A stretch of 64,000 nucleotides of DNA from Siphonodentalium dalli (Eukaryota > Mollusca > Scaphopoda > Gadilida > Siphonodentaliidae), in assembly GCA_032622095.1 (NCBI GenBank), contig CP136066.1:132463917-132527916 (forward strand), given 5' to 3'. Shown piece by piece: positions 36,559-49,200 of this stretch; position 1 is the first letter of the stretch, and each line of letters starts with the position of its first letter. The notes under the pieces were generated by a model that did no database searches, was not told the DNA's origin, and saw only the letters and a list, made by a program, of their open reading frames with translations. The position numbers and the translations under genes were made by a program.

Positions 36559-36966
36559 CTTAGTAACGCTGAAAAGGTCACTCTCACCGGTTTTCTGTGA
36601 TAAAGTTACCCAGGTTCCTAATTTTATAATAAAGTTACCCAGGTTGGTGAGAATTGTGATAAAGTTACCCAGGTTAAGCAAATCACACAATATCAACTCG
36701 ATTTAAAAGTGACAGAGGGAAATATTGTTCAGTTTTGGCAAGTAATAGCCCTTTAATAATATCAAGCATAAATTAAGACATATTAGTACTGTACTTCGTC
36801 ATTTTGATCACAAAAATCAATAATTTGTTGTTAAACATGAACTATTATTAACCTGGGTAACTTGATCACATTCTTCTCCAACCTGGGTAACTTTATCACA
36901 ATTTCAGGAATCTGGGTAACTTTATCACGGAAAACCGGTGAGAGTGACCTATTCATCCTTAGTAAC
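36559..36966. mobile_element. 390-bp Mutator-type MITE with 9-bp duplication and a visible empty site
   Basis: The element is 36568-36957, with ends GCTGAAAAGGTCACTCTCAC and GTGAGAGTGACCTATTCATC. CTTAGTAAC flanks both sides (36559-36567 and 36958-36966). Near each end GATAAAGTTACCCAGGTT or its complement is repeated three times. Element B has the same surrounding sequence with a single CTTAGTAAC at 62005-62013 and no insertion, so this element arrived after A and B separated. Confidence 0.92.
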
Positions 36967-37703
36967 AGTGTAATATTGACAACTCTTTCAAATGAGTGAC
37001 ATCACAAAAAAATTGGTATCTATGCCTTATCTAACAGTGAAATAGAATTACACCATGTCATAAAGCCATACCGTGTATTACTCAGATCGTGATGTCATAA
37101 ATCATACATGTATTACTCTTAATTAGTGATGTCGTAAAATGATATTACTCGATTTAGGGCAAATTGAAGTTATATTCACCTATGTGCAAATGGAGTTTGA
37201 TTACAAGCCATACCGTGCAAAAATGTCATATCTAATTAATAATTTTCGATTTTTTTTTGGACCGATATACATGTACCCTGTAGCCATCTGTAGGAAACTT
37301 CCTTCCAATGGGGTGCTGTCGGAACATACATGTATCAAGGTGGACCCCCTCCCCAATGGGAGACTCGTGTCCATGCCCATTGGAAATAAATTATAATGTG
37401 CAATGGATGAATAGCCAATAGGTTGCTGGCATTTCATACCATAGAAGTATGACATAGAGATGTTTCGCACCAGGGTTCTGGATATTTCATACCAGTTCCT
37501 GTATCATTTCGACAATTCGTACCTTTGAGTATACCGGTATTATTTTTTTTTAAATGACATTAAAGGTACTCAGTCCGATTCGATGGTTCCCATATCATCA
37601 GATTTCAACAACAAAAACACCATTTTTTTAAATGCCACTTCGTTTACCAGAATCGATTAATGTCCCAAAAATAATGCTAACCAGTCAAATATAGTATACA
37701 ATT

Positions 37704-37771
37704 GCCCAAAACCTGTTATTTATCAACATAATTTCATTGAACAAGATGTTGATAAATAACAGGTTTTGGGC
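37704..37771. repeat. hairpin with 26-bp perfect arms
   Basis: GCCCAAAACCTGTTATTTAT at the left pairs with ATAAATAACAGGTTTTGGGC at the right, around a 16-nt loop. The arms also include ATCAACAT / ATGTTGAT. Confidence 0.93.
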
Positions 37772-37892
37772 AGAGATCTAGTACATTTTATAAAAGAGAC
37801 ATATCCTGTACAGATCTATACCAATTCCATGGTCATAAAAGGTATCCAGGGATCACTGGGGATTGCTTCCCTCATATGATGGGCCTATATGG

Positions 37893-38325
37893 ACTTGAGT
37901 GCAAGCCTGCAAATAGCGTGTCTGTCATTTGCAGAATGAGGTACCGAGAGGGTAATTTAGTGACGCTACACCGCATAGTGGGCTAGCATCACTAAATTTA
38001 CGCTCTGTGGACCTCATTCTGCTTAGGCCCTCAACTGCTATGGCAGTCCTAGGATCAGGTTGAAGTTGCCCAGTTGAAGTTGGTGATGTTCACCCATTTG
38101 GAGCCTCGATTATGGATTTTATCTTCTGCAAATTAGGGGATATAGAAACATCCCAGATGGGAAAACGTAACTAAATACAATGTTAATTTGATACCATAGT
38201 TACTTCCCAGAAGATGAGGCCTAATCAGAATGAGGTCCACAGAGGGTGAATTTAGTTATGGTAGCCCGCTGGGGACCCCATTCTGCAAATGACAGATACG
38301 CTATTTGCAGGCTTGCTTGAGTGAT
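37893..38325. mobile_element. ~430-bp MITE with ~50-bp inverted ends
   Basis: The left end contains GCAAGCCTGCAAATAGCGTG and TCTGTCATTTGCAGAATGAG. The right end carries the complement (CTGCAAATGACAGATACGC, TATTTGCAGGCTTGC). Two internal GAATGAGGTCCACAGAG / CTCTGTGGACCTCATTC blocks are also inverted. Confidence 0.7.
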
Positions 38326-39829
38326 GTGTTAGGCCTATGCCATTTAAAATTAATTCAGGGAGATCAATGCATTAATTTCTATTTGCACTTAAGCGCAAAT
38401 GATTTGTGATTAAACGTAAATTATTTGCACTTAAATTGGTACTGTACGCCATTTTCAATAAATTTCCGGTGATAACAACGATCTATTATCGATACTATAT
38501 AGAAACATAAGTAATTTGAGTCGAAGATGTATTCTGTAAACGCTCAGGTTAATAGGCTATCTTAAAATTTAATAATTTAAAAGTTAATAATTTAATATAA
38601 ATTGAATTTATGGCTGGAGCCATAAAATGGCGTAAATTAAAATACGAATTTCCGTGTACAAAACGTAATCAAATTATAATTGAGGGATACTGGATTAGTA
38701 AACCCATTGCACACACGATCGTTTGAAACATTATGCTTATACGGGGAGAAAACTCAAGCCACTCATTGACTAGTGACGATACAATAACTTAAATGAGTAT
38801 ATGGGACTATATATACTATGCATATAATATAATTTTTATTTGATTAATTTGGTTGAAAACTACAAAAATTACTCGACAACGACAATTTGTATTTTTGCAT
38901 TCCGGTAATTTTGCCATCAGTAACACTACTTCGTACTCAATAGACTTTCAAAGAATGGAAAAGTTGTTACCTTATTCTCCGACTCGGGGATTATAGAAAC
39001 CAACAACAACATCTTGGGTACAGTACCCCTTTAAGCGCAAAAATTCATAAGTAATTGTATGTCATAATATGCAAAAGTTCTGTCAAATTCTTGTTAAAAT
39101 ATGACTAGATTCATAACGGTGATATTTGGTTAAATTTCATACCGATCTAGTTATGTATAATCGAATTATTGAGGGATCGGGAGGGACTTGGATCATACGA
39201 ATGACATATATTCATTGCTCCAATTATCTCTTAACATGAGCCATATAAAATGAAGTCACATCTCCGAACCAGTTCCATACAGCAGAACCTGATCTAGAAG
39301 ATATTAGCGAAAAAACGTCAAATTCCCTCTTTCAGCTGTCATTTTGACGACCATCTTGGTTCCAATTTTACCCTAAAAATGTGGCATTATATCTCTCAGA
39401 GTCATACGCACTGAATATGCCTAATTTTAAATCGTATATTTCATGTAAGATTACTTGCGACATTTAGAAAATTATATAACCACGAAACACTCTTTAAATT
39501 TGGAAAAACCCCTTAAAAGCGGGTTAAAGTGAAATTCCAGCGTGGCCCCATATCTAATACCAATACGTATGTAAATATGTACATATGTGCAAAGTTTCAT
39601 GCTTTAGTCAGACAATTTTAATAATTGTCTTGAAATTTTTATTTAATCTACAGTGGACCATAGTGAATATTTATTGTCGTTTGATTTGCACCGAGTGAAC
39701 TACTGAAAATCGTCACACCGACATGACATTGGGAATTCCCATGTTTATTTATATATTTCTGACGTCACATGAATACAGTTTCTTCAAACATCGCCATCAG
39801 AGACCCCTTGCGTTATTTCACGTTTTAAT

Positions 39830-40385
39830 AATTGATTTCGAATTCCTAATCATTGGTTTGACCGGAAATAGTAGATTGCGCAATTAGATATTGAATTGAA
39901 AGAACGTCATTAATTTTGCATTGGTGATAATTTATATCTTTTAAATGCAAGAATGACAATAAGGTCTATTAGTTTTATAACGATAATCATTGCTTGTGAG
40001 AAATCGTCTATTGGTTTGAAATATCTTTATTGATTAAGAAAATATGGCTATTGAAACGGAGTGTACGTTTATTGAATATGCGCGAATCTTACTAATTGTG
40101 TGTTATTAGATATTAGTTGAACAGCGAATACTATTAAATTAAAATAGAACATTAATTTTGCATCGGTCAACATTGATTACGAATCTATATCTATTAAAAC
40201 GGAACTGTCTCTTATTGAATCCAATAACGATTATTGGTTTGGAAATGGTGTCTATCCGTTTGAAATAGATGGCCATTGATTAAGAAAATATGGCTATTGA
40301 AACGGAACTGTCTCTTATTGAATCAAAGAACGACTATTGTTTTTAAAATAGAGACTATTGTTTGCACAAACCACCATTAACTTTT
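39830..40385 (-). repeat. phased YAATR array, 21-bp period (right end of element A, inverted)
   Basis: Inverted copy of the 34461-34990 array, including units that the left arm lacks but element B has (the GCCATATTTTCTTAAT and ATCTATTTCAAAC spacers). Gain and loss between arms is in whole units. Confidence 0.85.
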
Positions 40386-40423
40386 ATTTCATGTAATTTC
40401 CGACCGAATGGCCGCCCATACCT

Positions 40424-41320
40424 ATGCTAAAGGATGTAATCCAAGAAAGCAGAGTAAAGCGTCATCGAGCACATGGTGCATTATTCTGCAAAAAATTTGA
40501 AGTAACAGCATGCAGTGCGTTAACAAATACAAGCGGGATAATTAACTTCGATAAAATGTCATCTTTGAAGGAGTTTCCAGAAACGAACTCAATTCGTACC
40601 AGAAATTTTGTGTTGCTTGGATGAAAAATCGCAGTAAATTTGTACCAGGTGTCTGACTAATATCGACAAGACCCGGTGGTAATTGACCTAAGAAAAGTGC
40701 AGTTTGTTGTTCTGTCGGGAGATTGTCAACAAACTGATATGCTGTAACTTGCAAGCGGTCGATGAACAAATACCAGAATTTATTACGGGTGACTGCCAAT
40801 GCTGGGTAGAATATCAAGATATGTTGAACCATGTCAGTATATGTCATCTGGCATGCAGTACATTTGGTTTCGTCTGCAGATGTCGGAGCACACAGTAATT
40901 GCAATGCAATGTGGAAGCCTTCTTTCTCTTTGGGATAATATTTACAAACACGCCACGTGAATGCGATATCTGGACTACTATATATGCACCAAACGAAATC
41001 GTTCAAAAGAAGGGTCACTGTGAATTCGAACCAACCAATCATCTTTCCAAAAACAAAGATCCTTGTTTAACAAGAAGCTTTCAACTACCTTGATTAGGGA
41101 AGGTGGCAGTTACCGTGTACTCAGACAAGTACTGAGTCAAACCAAATTGTTGAAGAATATCTCGTAAGTCCCTGAAAAAGATATTTCTGTTAGCATTGTT
41201 ACAATCATGAACACGTTGTAACAATCTGATAAGGAATACCGTTTTAACCACCTTCTCGGAAGTGAGGTTGCATAAAGAACAGAGCAGTGATAATTTACGA
41301 CGATGGATATAATGCATTAA
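40424..41320 (-). mobile_element. LINE-B piece 4: C-terminal part of a decayed reverse transcriptase ORF
   Basis: Minus-strand frames at 41320-41081 (ending FPNQGS) and 41042-40542 encode the region after the RT thumb of a non-LTR retrotransposon. They show HRRKLSLLCSLC, a later C..C....D..H motif (CTACQMTYTDMVQH) and RNKFWYLFIDRL. The piece carries frameshifts. It abuts the right end of element A at 40420. It joins in frame, across the E1 insertion, to the 31-bp piece at 50101-50131. Confidence 0.7.
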
Positions 41321-41932
41321 CACAGAGGCGTTATTTCGCTAAAATCCGATTTGGATTCTGGATTCAGATTACAGATTTGTCCCCGTACGACTTGGTTCGG
41401 CAAAAGAACAGACCACAAATTTCCAGAATCAGTAAACGAACAGACCGTAATCCTAATTTCGTGGGAATCCGATAGGGATTCGGATTCCGATTACGGACTC
41501 AAATGTTCGTAATGTAAACAAACCGAGATTTCGCCACCTCAGAGTTTAAAAACACAATAAAACATAAGAATCCGTCTCTTGTGTACAAATTATTGCAGAA
41601 TATAAACGATCTATATCAAAGAATTTTAAATGCGGAGACAAATTTGTTTTATTGAATGTAAACTGGGAGAATATTACTGAAATTAGCCAAATAATAACGC
41701 TATTGATAGTAACGCTGGGGGAGCACTTCGGTTGATGGCGAAGAAATTGCAATTCATTGTTGATTGTCACTTTCATATGTCCATTTCATAATTCCATCCT
41801 TAAAATACCGCCCGAACGCATGTCGATTTCGAATTCGGCGGATACGTCACCATTGACCGAGTTCATATGCACCTGCATGCAGTTGTATATATCATTTATG
41901 TGGTCACAATATATGCATGTATAATGCAACCT

Positions 41933-41958
41933 CAATTCAATTCAATTCAATTCAATTT
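41933..41958 (-). repeat. (TTGAA)n tail of LINE-A
   Basis: About five pentamer repeats (AATTC on the + strand) lie ~290 bp beyond the LINE-A stop codon. Short tandem tails in place of poly(A) are common in several LINE clades, so this probably marks its 3' end. Confidence 0.65.
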
Positions 41959-42245
41959 AATAGTAACTCTGGTCATCATGAAAGACATTACAGAGACAAT
42001 ACATATGACACAATTACGTATCATCAATACATGTACATGTATACATACACATAAAATCATTATGATAAATATTATAATACATCGATGTCGCGTTTAATGG
42101 GTGTATACTTGTTTACTCATCATAATCAGATAATATATTTACCAATATATGGTATATGGTGTGTATCAACGAATTTATATTTACTAATATACATGTGTGT
42201 ACACGAGCACCTACAAATGTGAACGCGCACACATGCGCGTAAGCC

Positions 42246-44987
42246 TCAGGAGTTTCTGAAAATTTCCAAAATCTTTTTAATAAATATCGAAAGGTTTTTT
42301 GTTTTGCGCTCGCTATTTTGATTGAATAATTGGTTCAACTTCAAAGTGTTTGGTCTATTGAAGTAGTATGGTTTGATGTATCTTATTCTCAATCCCTTTA
42401 ATTTTTCACACTTCAAAATAACGTGGAATTCATCTCCTAACTCTGCGTTACATAATGAGCACTTTCTTTCCGAATAGTCTCGATTTGTCCATGATCCTTC
42501 TTCGATTGGTAATTTATGATTTCTTGTCCGGAATCTCATGAGAGCGTGTATCATAGATGTATCGCTGGATGACAAATATTGTTCGCGGACAAAGTTATCT
42601 TTCACGACTCGATAAAAGGTAAATTTGTTTGATACAGCTATTGCGGTTCTCCATTGTTGTGAGTATATATCAGTTAGTCTCATTCTGACAGAGTCGCGAA
42701 ATTGATTGAGGTTATCGACCAGCTGATAGGTCCAGCTGTTACCCATGCCGATTGCGTTAAGGGTGTTATGCTGCCCAGCAATCCATGGGAACTTCTTATT
42801 ATCATAATAAGACATCAGCATAATATAATACAATGCGAGTGGCGTTCTATTTGTCGTCATTGTGTTGAGCTTGCCCCAATAAGACAAGTAACATGTTTTT
42901 ATTCTTACTGATATGGGACACATGCCGAGTTCTCCATATATGAATGCACTAGGTGTAGATTTTTTAAGCTTTAAGGTGTATTTCAAAAACCAAATTTCGA
43001 GTTTTTCAAAACATGTCGTGTTTTCGTGTCCCCATACCTCGGCTCCATATGTCATGATTGGGATAATCGATTTTTCATAGATATCAAGGGTTGTGGCTAT
43101 AGTTAGTTTATTCACGCGTACTTTATTAAGGAGGGCGTACATTGCCACTTTAGCACTTTTAGTCCTTGTGTTTTTTTCTAGTGTGAATAGTCCATTTCTA
43201 TGGAATGTCGTACCTAGGTATTTGTAACTATTTACTATCTCCAGTTCATGTCCAATTATTGAAAATTTACCGCTATTCAGACTTTTGTTTTTTCGTCCAA
43301 ATATAAGTATCTTGGTTTTCGATGTATTGACATTTAATTTCCACGTGTTGCAATATATAGAAAATTTATCAAGCATGTTCTGTAAGCTGTCACGTGAGTT
43401 AGCGAGGAGTACAGTGTCATCTGCATAAATTAGGAGAAATAGTTTTAAGTAAAGTCCGGTATCAAATTCTTCTGGAACTTTAATGTCGATTCCATTGGAT
43501 CCATGCTCACGAAGATGATTTTCAAGATCGTTTAGGTATATTGCAAATAGTATCGGCGAAAGACTGTCTCCTTGTTTTAGGCCAATTTTGCTTGGAAAAA
43601 AGTCTGAATCTTCGTTTCCAATGCGTACGCAAAGTTTTATGTCATTATACATAGATCGTATTACATCTAAGAGTTTACCTTCGATTTTATGGCTAATAAG
43701 CTTTTTCCAAAGCGCTGCTCTCCAGACGGAATCAAACGCTTTAGAAAAGTCTATAAAGGCACAATATAAGGTCTGCTTGTTATGTTTCAAGATTTGTGAT
43801 AAAGAGTAAAGTGAAAATATGTGATCAATTGTGGAATATCCTTTGCGAAATCCCGCTTGGCATTCTGACTGCAAGTCATTATTACTGAGGAATGAGCTAA
43901 TGCGTTCACTAACAATGCTAGCAAATACTTTTGACATACAACTTAAAAGAGTTATCTTCCTGTAGTTATTAGGGTCGGTAGATTCCCCTTTTCCTTTAAA
44001 GAGTGGTCGTATAATTCCAGTTCTCCAGCTTTCGGGTACTATTCCAGTGTTTAAAATCAGATTGAAATATTTTTGAAACGTTATTCCAAAAATATCAAGA
44101 GCCCCTTTAAGATAGTCGTTTGTTATATTGTCGTATCCAGGCGCTTTTCCTAACTTTAAGGCTTTGATAGCCTTTTCTATTTCAGATGCTGTTATTTCTC
44201 TATTTAGAGGCGATGTGTCAATATCGTTAATATCTATGTGTATATCTTCGACTACATCGGTTTCTGATGGTATTTCAGTTGAAAAAAATTCTTCAGATTC
44301 GAAATATTCTTTGAAATCGCCTACTTCCGGCGTCGGTTTTTCGGCTCTGCGGGTGTCCAGTTTTTTAATAAATGACCAAAAATCTTTGCTTGATCGGACA
44401 CGAAGATTATGTATTTCGGAGCTTACTTTTCTGTTATATTGATGTTGGCTTGATTTAATCTTTTCTTTGTACATTTTGCGTCTGTCTAATAATATTTGTT
44501 TATTCGCCACTGAAGGGGTTTTCTTAAAAGTCTTCCTTGCTTTGCGGTAAAGTGTTCGTGTGGATCTACAGTCGCGTGTGAACCAGGGACTCACATATTT
44601 CCGTGAGTTCGTCTTACTAACAGGCTGATGTTGTCGGTCATCATAATTTCGACCACTGTTCAAGTTTACCGCTGCGTCTATCATAATACTTGACAGAGAC
44701 TGAGTAGCGTTCTCAATGTCTTTGGGACATGCGTTGTTGTTTGAAATAAAGTCTATTGTCTCATTCAATTGACTAATCGCGCGCACGTCAATGCTTTGTT
44801 GAAATATACTTTTATCACCAATCTTGCGGGGAGGCTTGCGATTGGCTGATCGTTTGTTTTGTCTGGGTTTGTTTGTTTTGACGGGTGGATTGCACTTCGT
44901 GTGATCAACAGATTGTATATTACAACTTACTACTATACTACAATGTCTTCTGCTGTGTTCGTTATTATAATGTTTCTTCTTATTCAA
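42246..44987 (-). CDS. LINE-A: non-LTR retrotransposon reverse transcriptase ORF (5'-truncated element)
   Basis: This is 913 uninterrupted codons on the minus strand. Residues ~130-210 are the basic linker between endonuclease and RT (SPWFTRDCRSTRTLYRKARK). RT motifs follow: GKAPGYDNI (~280), NNYRKITLLSCMSKVF (~340), FIDFSKAFDSVW (~411), GLKQGDSLSPILFAIYLNDL (469-488) and the catalytic YADD at 521-524 (43427-43416). The thumb has YGAEVWG (647-653). A C-terminal CSLC..H....C zinc-knuckle-like motif sits at 843-860. The protein would copy its own RNA into a nicked target. The N-terminal APE endonuclease domain is missing, and the apparent start is TTG, so the copy is 5'-truncated and cannot be autonomous. 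The clade was not assigned. It is the best-preserved ORF in the window, suggesting recent insertion. Confidence 0.92.
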   Translation of the reverse strand: MNKKKHYNNEHSRRHCSIVVSCNIQSVDHTKCNPPVKTNKPRQNKRSANRKPPRKIGDKSIFQQSIDVRAISQLNETIDFISNNNACPKDIENATQSLSSIMIDAAVNLNSGRNYDDRQHQPVSKTNSRKYVSPWFTRDCRSTRTLYRKARKTFKKTPSVANKQILLDRRKMYKEKIKSSQHQYNRKVSSEIHNLRVRSSKDFWSFIKKLDTRRAEKPTPEVGDFKEYFESEEFFSTEIPSETDVVEDIHIDINDIDTSPLNREITASEIEKAIKALKLGKAPGYDNITNDYLKGALDIFGITFQKYFNLILNTGIVPESWRTGIIRPLFKGKGESTDPNNYRKITLLSCMSKVFASIVSERISSFLSNNDLQSECQAGFRKGYSTIDHIFSLYSLSQILKHNKQTLYCAFIDFSKAFDSVWRAALWKKLISHKIEGKLLDVIRSMYNDIKLCVRIGNEDSDFFPSKIGLKQGDSLSPILFAIYLNDLENHLREHGSNGIDIKVPEEFDTGLYLKLFLLIYADDTVLLANSRDSLQNMLDKFSIYCNTWKLNVNTSKTKILIFGRKNKSLNSGKFSIIGHELEIVNSYKYLGTTFHRNGLFTLEKNTRTKSAKVAMYALLNKVRVNKLTIATTLDIYEKSIIPIMTYGAEVWGHENTTCFEKLEIWFLKYTLKLKKSTPSAFIYGELGMCPISVRIKTCYLSYWGKLNTMTTNRTPLALYYIMLMSYYDNKKFPWIAGQHNTLNAIGMGNSWTYQLVDNLNQFRDSVRMRLTDIYSQQWRTAIAVSNKFTFYRVVKDNFVREQYLSSSDTSMIHALMRFRTRNHKLPIEEGSWTNRDYSERKCSLCNAELGDEFHVILKCEKLKGLRIRYIKPYYFNRPNTLKLNQLFNQNSERKTKNLSIFIKKILEIFRNS

Positions 44988-44999
44988 GAAATAGTAGGA

Positions 45000-46245
45000 T
45001 TATATGGTATCGATGGATTATCAGATACACGTATGTACTATCATCTAGTCTTAATGTTATAGCAATTTCATGTTTAACATATTTTGTTTCGTTAAATGCA
45101 GTCGTTTTGCACAATAGTCTCTGTATAGACAACAGACACATGTTCTAGGGACGTGGCTAGAAGTTTCCTCAAATTTACGGCCAACTGCACCCCCCCCCCC
45201 CCCCCTTGAACCAAACATCAATCTCACAGGTTCGCAGAATTCAATTTGCTCCCCTTGGAAATATCCAATCTGACAAACACTAAGATTGGAAAATTACCAA
45301 CTTTTACTGGTTGAAAAAAATCAAACAATGAGAACAATGCCAACCTATATATGGTGTCAAATTAATGTCCAACTAATGTTGTGTCATGCATGAAATTTCC
45401 GACTGCTGGAATGTACCAAAGTTTAGTTTAGATATATTTATTTCAAATATATGTCAAATTTAGATAACACATGATATATAACACATACATTTGTTTATAC
45501 ATACAAAGGAATTGGGGGACAAGTACTGACTCACTTAAGGGTACCCCCTCTCCCAAATGTTATTACACTGAAAAAATAAATAATTAGTAATGGCAAAGCA
45601 ACGTACATGACTACCAAAACAAGTTGAACATATATACAGATCACTGGACTCCCGAGTTAGTCATAAGTTTGTATATGTATTTATTTAAAATCGGGTTTGT
45701 TTGTTTGTTGCGTTTGTTGGCTTGTACGTATCATTATTTGAAACAGTTAGTCAAAATAATCCTGATTTTCCTCACGTATGAATGACTGCACAGCTTAGCA
45801 AATTGTACCAAAAATCGGGGTGGGGGTCGAGACACACAAGCAACCCCTGTCGTCACGTCCCTGTTCAACTGACAAGTTTCGTGTGTTCTTCACAACATCT
45901 TTGGAATTTGATTCAGGAGGCCTAGAGCTGTCATGTTTAGATATCCTTGCCAACATCAATAAACACACTTTAACTTGAAAAAAAAGATGCGATTAAGTCG
46001 GATTGGCAGCAAATTATGTGCCGTGTATATACACATAGACGAAAAGCATGATTTCACAACAAACATGCACTTTATAAATATAAGATACAAATGATACTTT
46101 TGTCAAATACATGAGCCATGTTTGACGCTGGGAGAGATTTTCGGAGACCACGTGGATTTCAAAATCTGACCTAGAATCCGAAATTAGCTCCGCCCCCCGT
46201 AATCGGCTTTGGATTCTCAATCCGGATTTTAGCGAAATTACGGCT
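45000..46245. other. E1 interior right of LINE-A, gene-free
   Basis: AT-rich sequence with a C run at 45190-45205 and no convincing gene. The last ~60 bp (46190-46248) form the E1 right end. Confidence 0.4.
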
Positions 46246-49200
46246 CTGTGGATCAACGGACACGAACCAAAACCGGAAGTCGTAGATTTCGAGGTGGAGA
46301 AATATCTGTCGACAAATATTTGTTGACATTTTTTGACGGTTTTTTTGGAAAATAAACGCTTGGATACCATATCTGACCAACTGAAGGTGAGTAAATATTT
46401 CTTCGCTAATGCTCGGACACCGACGATCAATTTAAGTCAGTTGCCATTGTTCGATCGCGGAAAAAATGTCATTTAATCATCGCCGCGAGACGATTTCTTC
46501 CCCAAAATATCCCAGAAAATCATACTTTTCACATTCATCGCAGACAACTGTCGCAACAACCTATACACCGATCGAAAGGCCTGTTTTCCCCCCAAAAATG
46601 CATATTTTGAGTATTTTCACGGACTGTCTCAAAATTCCAAATTTCATCTTTTGATGTAGGTACCCACCTCGAAAATACTGTCCGGTTAGTCCCGAAAAAT
46701 TTAATCATTAGTTGTAAAAAATCTGTCCGCTTAGTCGTGATTTTGCTGAGGTCTGCCATCTTCAATTTCTGGTCGAAAAAGCAATTTTGCCGCAGATGAT
46801 GGGCGTTTCATTTGACTTTTGCGTGGCCACAATGGTTCTGGGTGTTCATAATGTTGTATATGTCTCCTGGTACAACACAACATCCAGGCGGTGACTTATA
46901 TATATAACTGAACTGTAACCTGTAACTGAAATCCAACTACGAAGTACATGTTTGGTAAACATATAACTTTTGATGTATGTCATATTGCTAACTCTGACTT
47001 GTCATCACTCTCGGAAGGCCGACATAAAAAAAAATGATTTACATCCAACTTTTTTCAGAAAAATGCAGCGGTGTGCCGATTTTTACCCTTTATATTTGAT
47101 TATACACTCGCAACGAGTTGTGGCCCACAACTTGTGGGGTTATACAGGAGGCAGCTTGTTCGTCCTTTCGTGGATGCAATTTTCCGAGTTTTTATTGCTA
47201 AGTTTTGCGGTCATTTGTTTTTTTGGCTTGGCATATATATATTTAGTACCATGGGAACATGCGAACATATATGATTATGAAATATGTCAGACCTTTTTGT
47301 TTGGAGTTATGACATTTTTCGACTCAGAAAATTATTGTTTTCAATATTCAGCAATGGTTAAAACAATAATGTGGAGGGGACTAAAACATACAGTCGGAGG
47401 GGTGTACAGCTATATCTGTTACTAATATTAGCTTAAGTTCAAGTCCACTAAGCGATATTATTTTATAATTCCAGGTGCTACTGACGATAGGATCGCATGC
47501 CTGCCTTCATATATGTAACCACTGTGCGGCAAAGGCTTGCGGCTTCGCTGAGGCAATCGACGATGGGATTTTTACAACACCCGAATGAATGTTTGAAAAT
47601 AAAATTATTGAAAATAAAAAATATATAAATTATTTATAATAAAATACTATACAATACTATACTATACAATACTATACGAAATATTGGTACTCTCGGTTGA
47701 TATAGAGAATAGAAACATCACCAGGAAAACTCCAGTGTAATTCTTTCGAGTTGTTGTATTCTTAATCCCACCTTGGCTGTCCATTAATGTAGAAGTGTTG
47801 TGTTTCCTACATGTATATAGCGGGTAAAATTCCAATCTATAGCGTACAACCATCGACGTATATTGTATTGTATATTTAATATAGATCGATGGTACAACTG
47901 AATGTGGAACCAGATGCAAGTTACTTTTGTAAATATATAGGCACGTGATTTTTGTCCTGTTGTATTCAAATCGCGCCATAATTAATTGTTTCCACATTGA
48001 TTCACACACTGGATAATTTGGTTGGGAAGTTTTTAACGCAAATTGTCGCTTATATATTCAAATTTAAGCGGACAGAAGACATGCAGACAGACCCTACTCG
48101 TTCATATATATAGACAAAAAATTAACTGTATGGGAGGTCAAATTCACATTTAATAATGAATTGCGCTTAAGCGCATATACCACACATCGCGCTGAAGCAC
48201 ACATATGGCATTTGCGCATAATTGAAATTAATTGCGCTTAAGTGCAATTAATTCAGATTAAGCGCTATGAGTTGCTTGAGAGTAAGTGTAACTATCCATA
48301 TAACCTAACTATTAGCATGACCGGGTGTATCTGCATTTGGCTAATTTAAACTAAAGGTCCTCAATCCGATCAGAAAGACCCATATTATAAAGATACAACA
48401 ACAACAACAATATTTCTTCAAAATAAGCTTTAGTTATCAGAATCGATTAACTGCAAAAAATAATGCTGACCACTGTCAACTATGGTATCAAATTTCCAAA
48501 AAAACGTGTGATTTATAAACATTTTGTTCAACAAAATATGGCCGTATAATTACTAAAGTATCACGAAATTTTACCGTATTACCACTTGTTTTAGAGTTAT
48601 CCATCTTCATCCGCAATTTTGACCGAAACCACCCTTTTCACGGCGTGTTTCTGGGCAGCAATCAATTGAAATAACAAACTTCAATAATCGATATCTGATC
48701 ACACTTGAGCTTTGATGGGTTGGTTCCTCGACTCGACTAAAACAGAAGGTAATACTGTCGCGAGTCACCCATTTTGATAAAGAATTTAGGCTAGTTCACA
48801 ATCACAACTATCCAAAGCAATGAAAACAAGGAGGTGATATGTCAATATGAGTTCAGGTTTAGTTATAGATTCACCTATTTATTCACCAGGGGTACATAGT
48901 TACACACAGTATAACCATGAATTGCGCTTAATCGCAAATAATTATGCTTAAGTGCTATTGCTTAACTGCAATTAATTATGAAATGTGAATTTGGCCTCTC
49001 ATAGAAATGGAAATAAACATCTGCATATTTGATTGCTATTCTATAATATGTAATATTAGCGAAAATTCTCCGAAATATGGGTGGGTGCCTGTAGTTTAAA
49101 ACATAAAAATAAAGGGGTGTATATATACCCGAAAAATGTAGTTAAAACTTTATACAATCGTAATCAAAACTCGGGTGGTGAGTCCCGAAAGTGGCCATAA

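Larger units (their letters stand above)
37560..39034. mobile_element. candidate TTAA-flanked 1.5 kb element
   Basis: The left end TTAAAGGTACTCAGTCCGAT and the right end GGGTACAGTACCCCTTTAA are roughly inverted (TTAAAGG..TACT..CC) and bounded by TTAA. A diverged relative of its first ~180 bp is at 48350-48540. The boundaries are tentative. Confidence 0.45.
34401..40420. mobile_element. element A: 6.0 kb element with ~590-bp inverted ends
   Basis: The ends are TATGGGCAGCCATTCGGTCG and its inverted partner finishing CGACCGAATGGCCGCCCATA. The inverted ends cover about 34401-34990 and 39830-40420 and are made of a phased 21-bp array (separate entry). No clear target duplication was found and no transposase ORF remains. 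A second copy, element B, begins at 54459 and follows the same order of internal sequence until about 62440. Younger elements nested in A include 36568-36957 and probably 37560-39034. A (CAA)n run lies at 35638-35662. A short + strand frame near 35166-35210 reads TEDAFESLFLNIDP and is shared with B (TEDAFERLFLNIDP), perhaps a coding remnant. Confidence 0.85.

Noticed and set aside
46970-47425. 151-codon ORF in E2 with a hydrophobic stretch
   Set aside because: No recognisable similarity, low-complexity AT-rich codons, and a position inside a non-autonomous element; probably chance.
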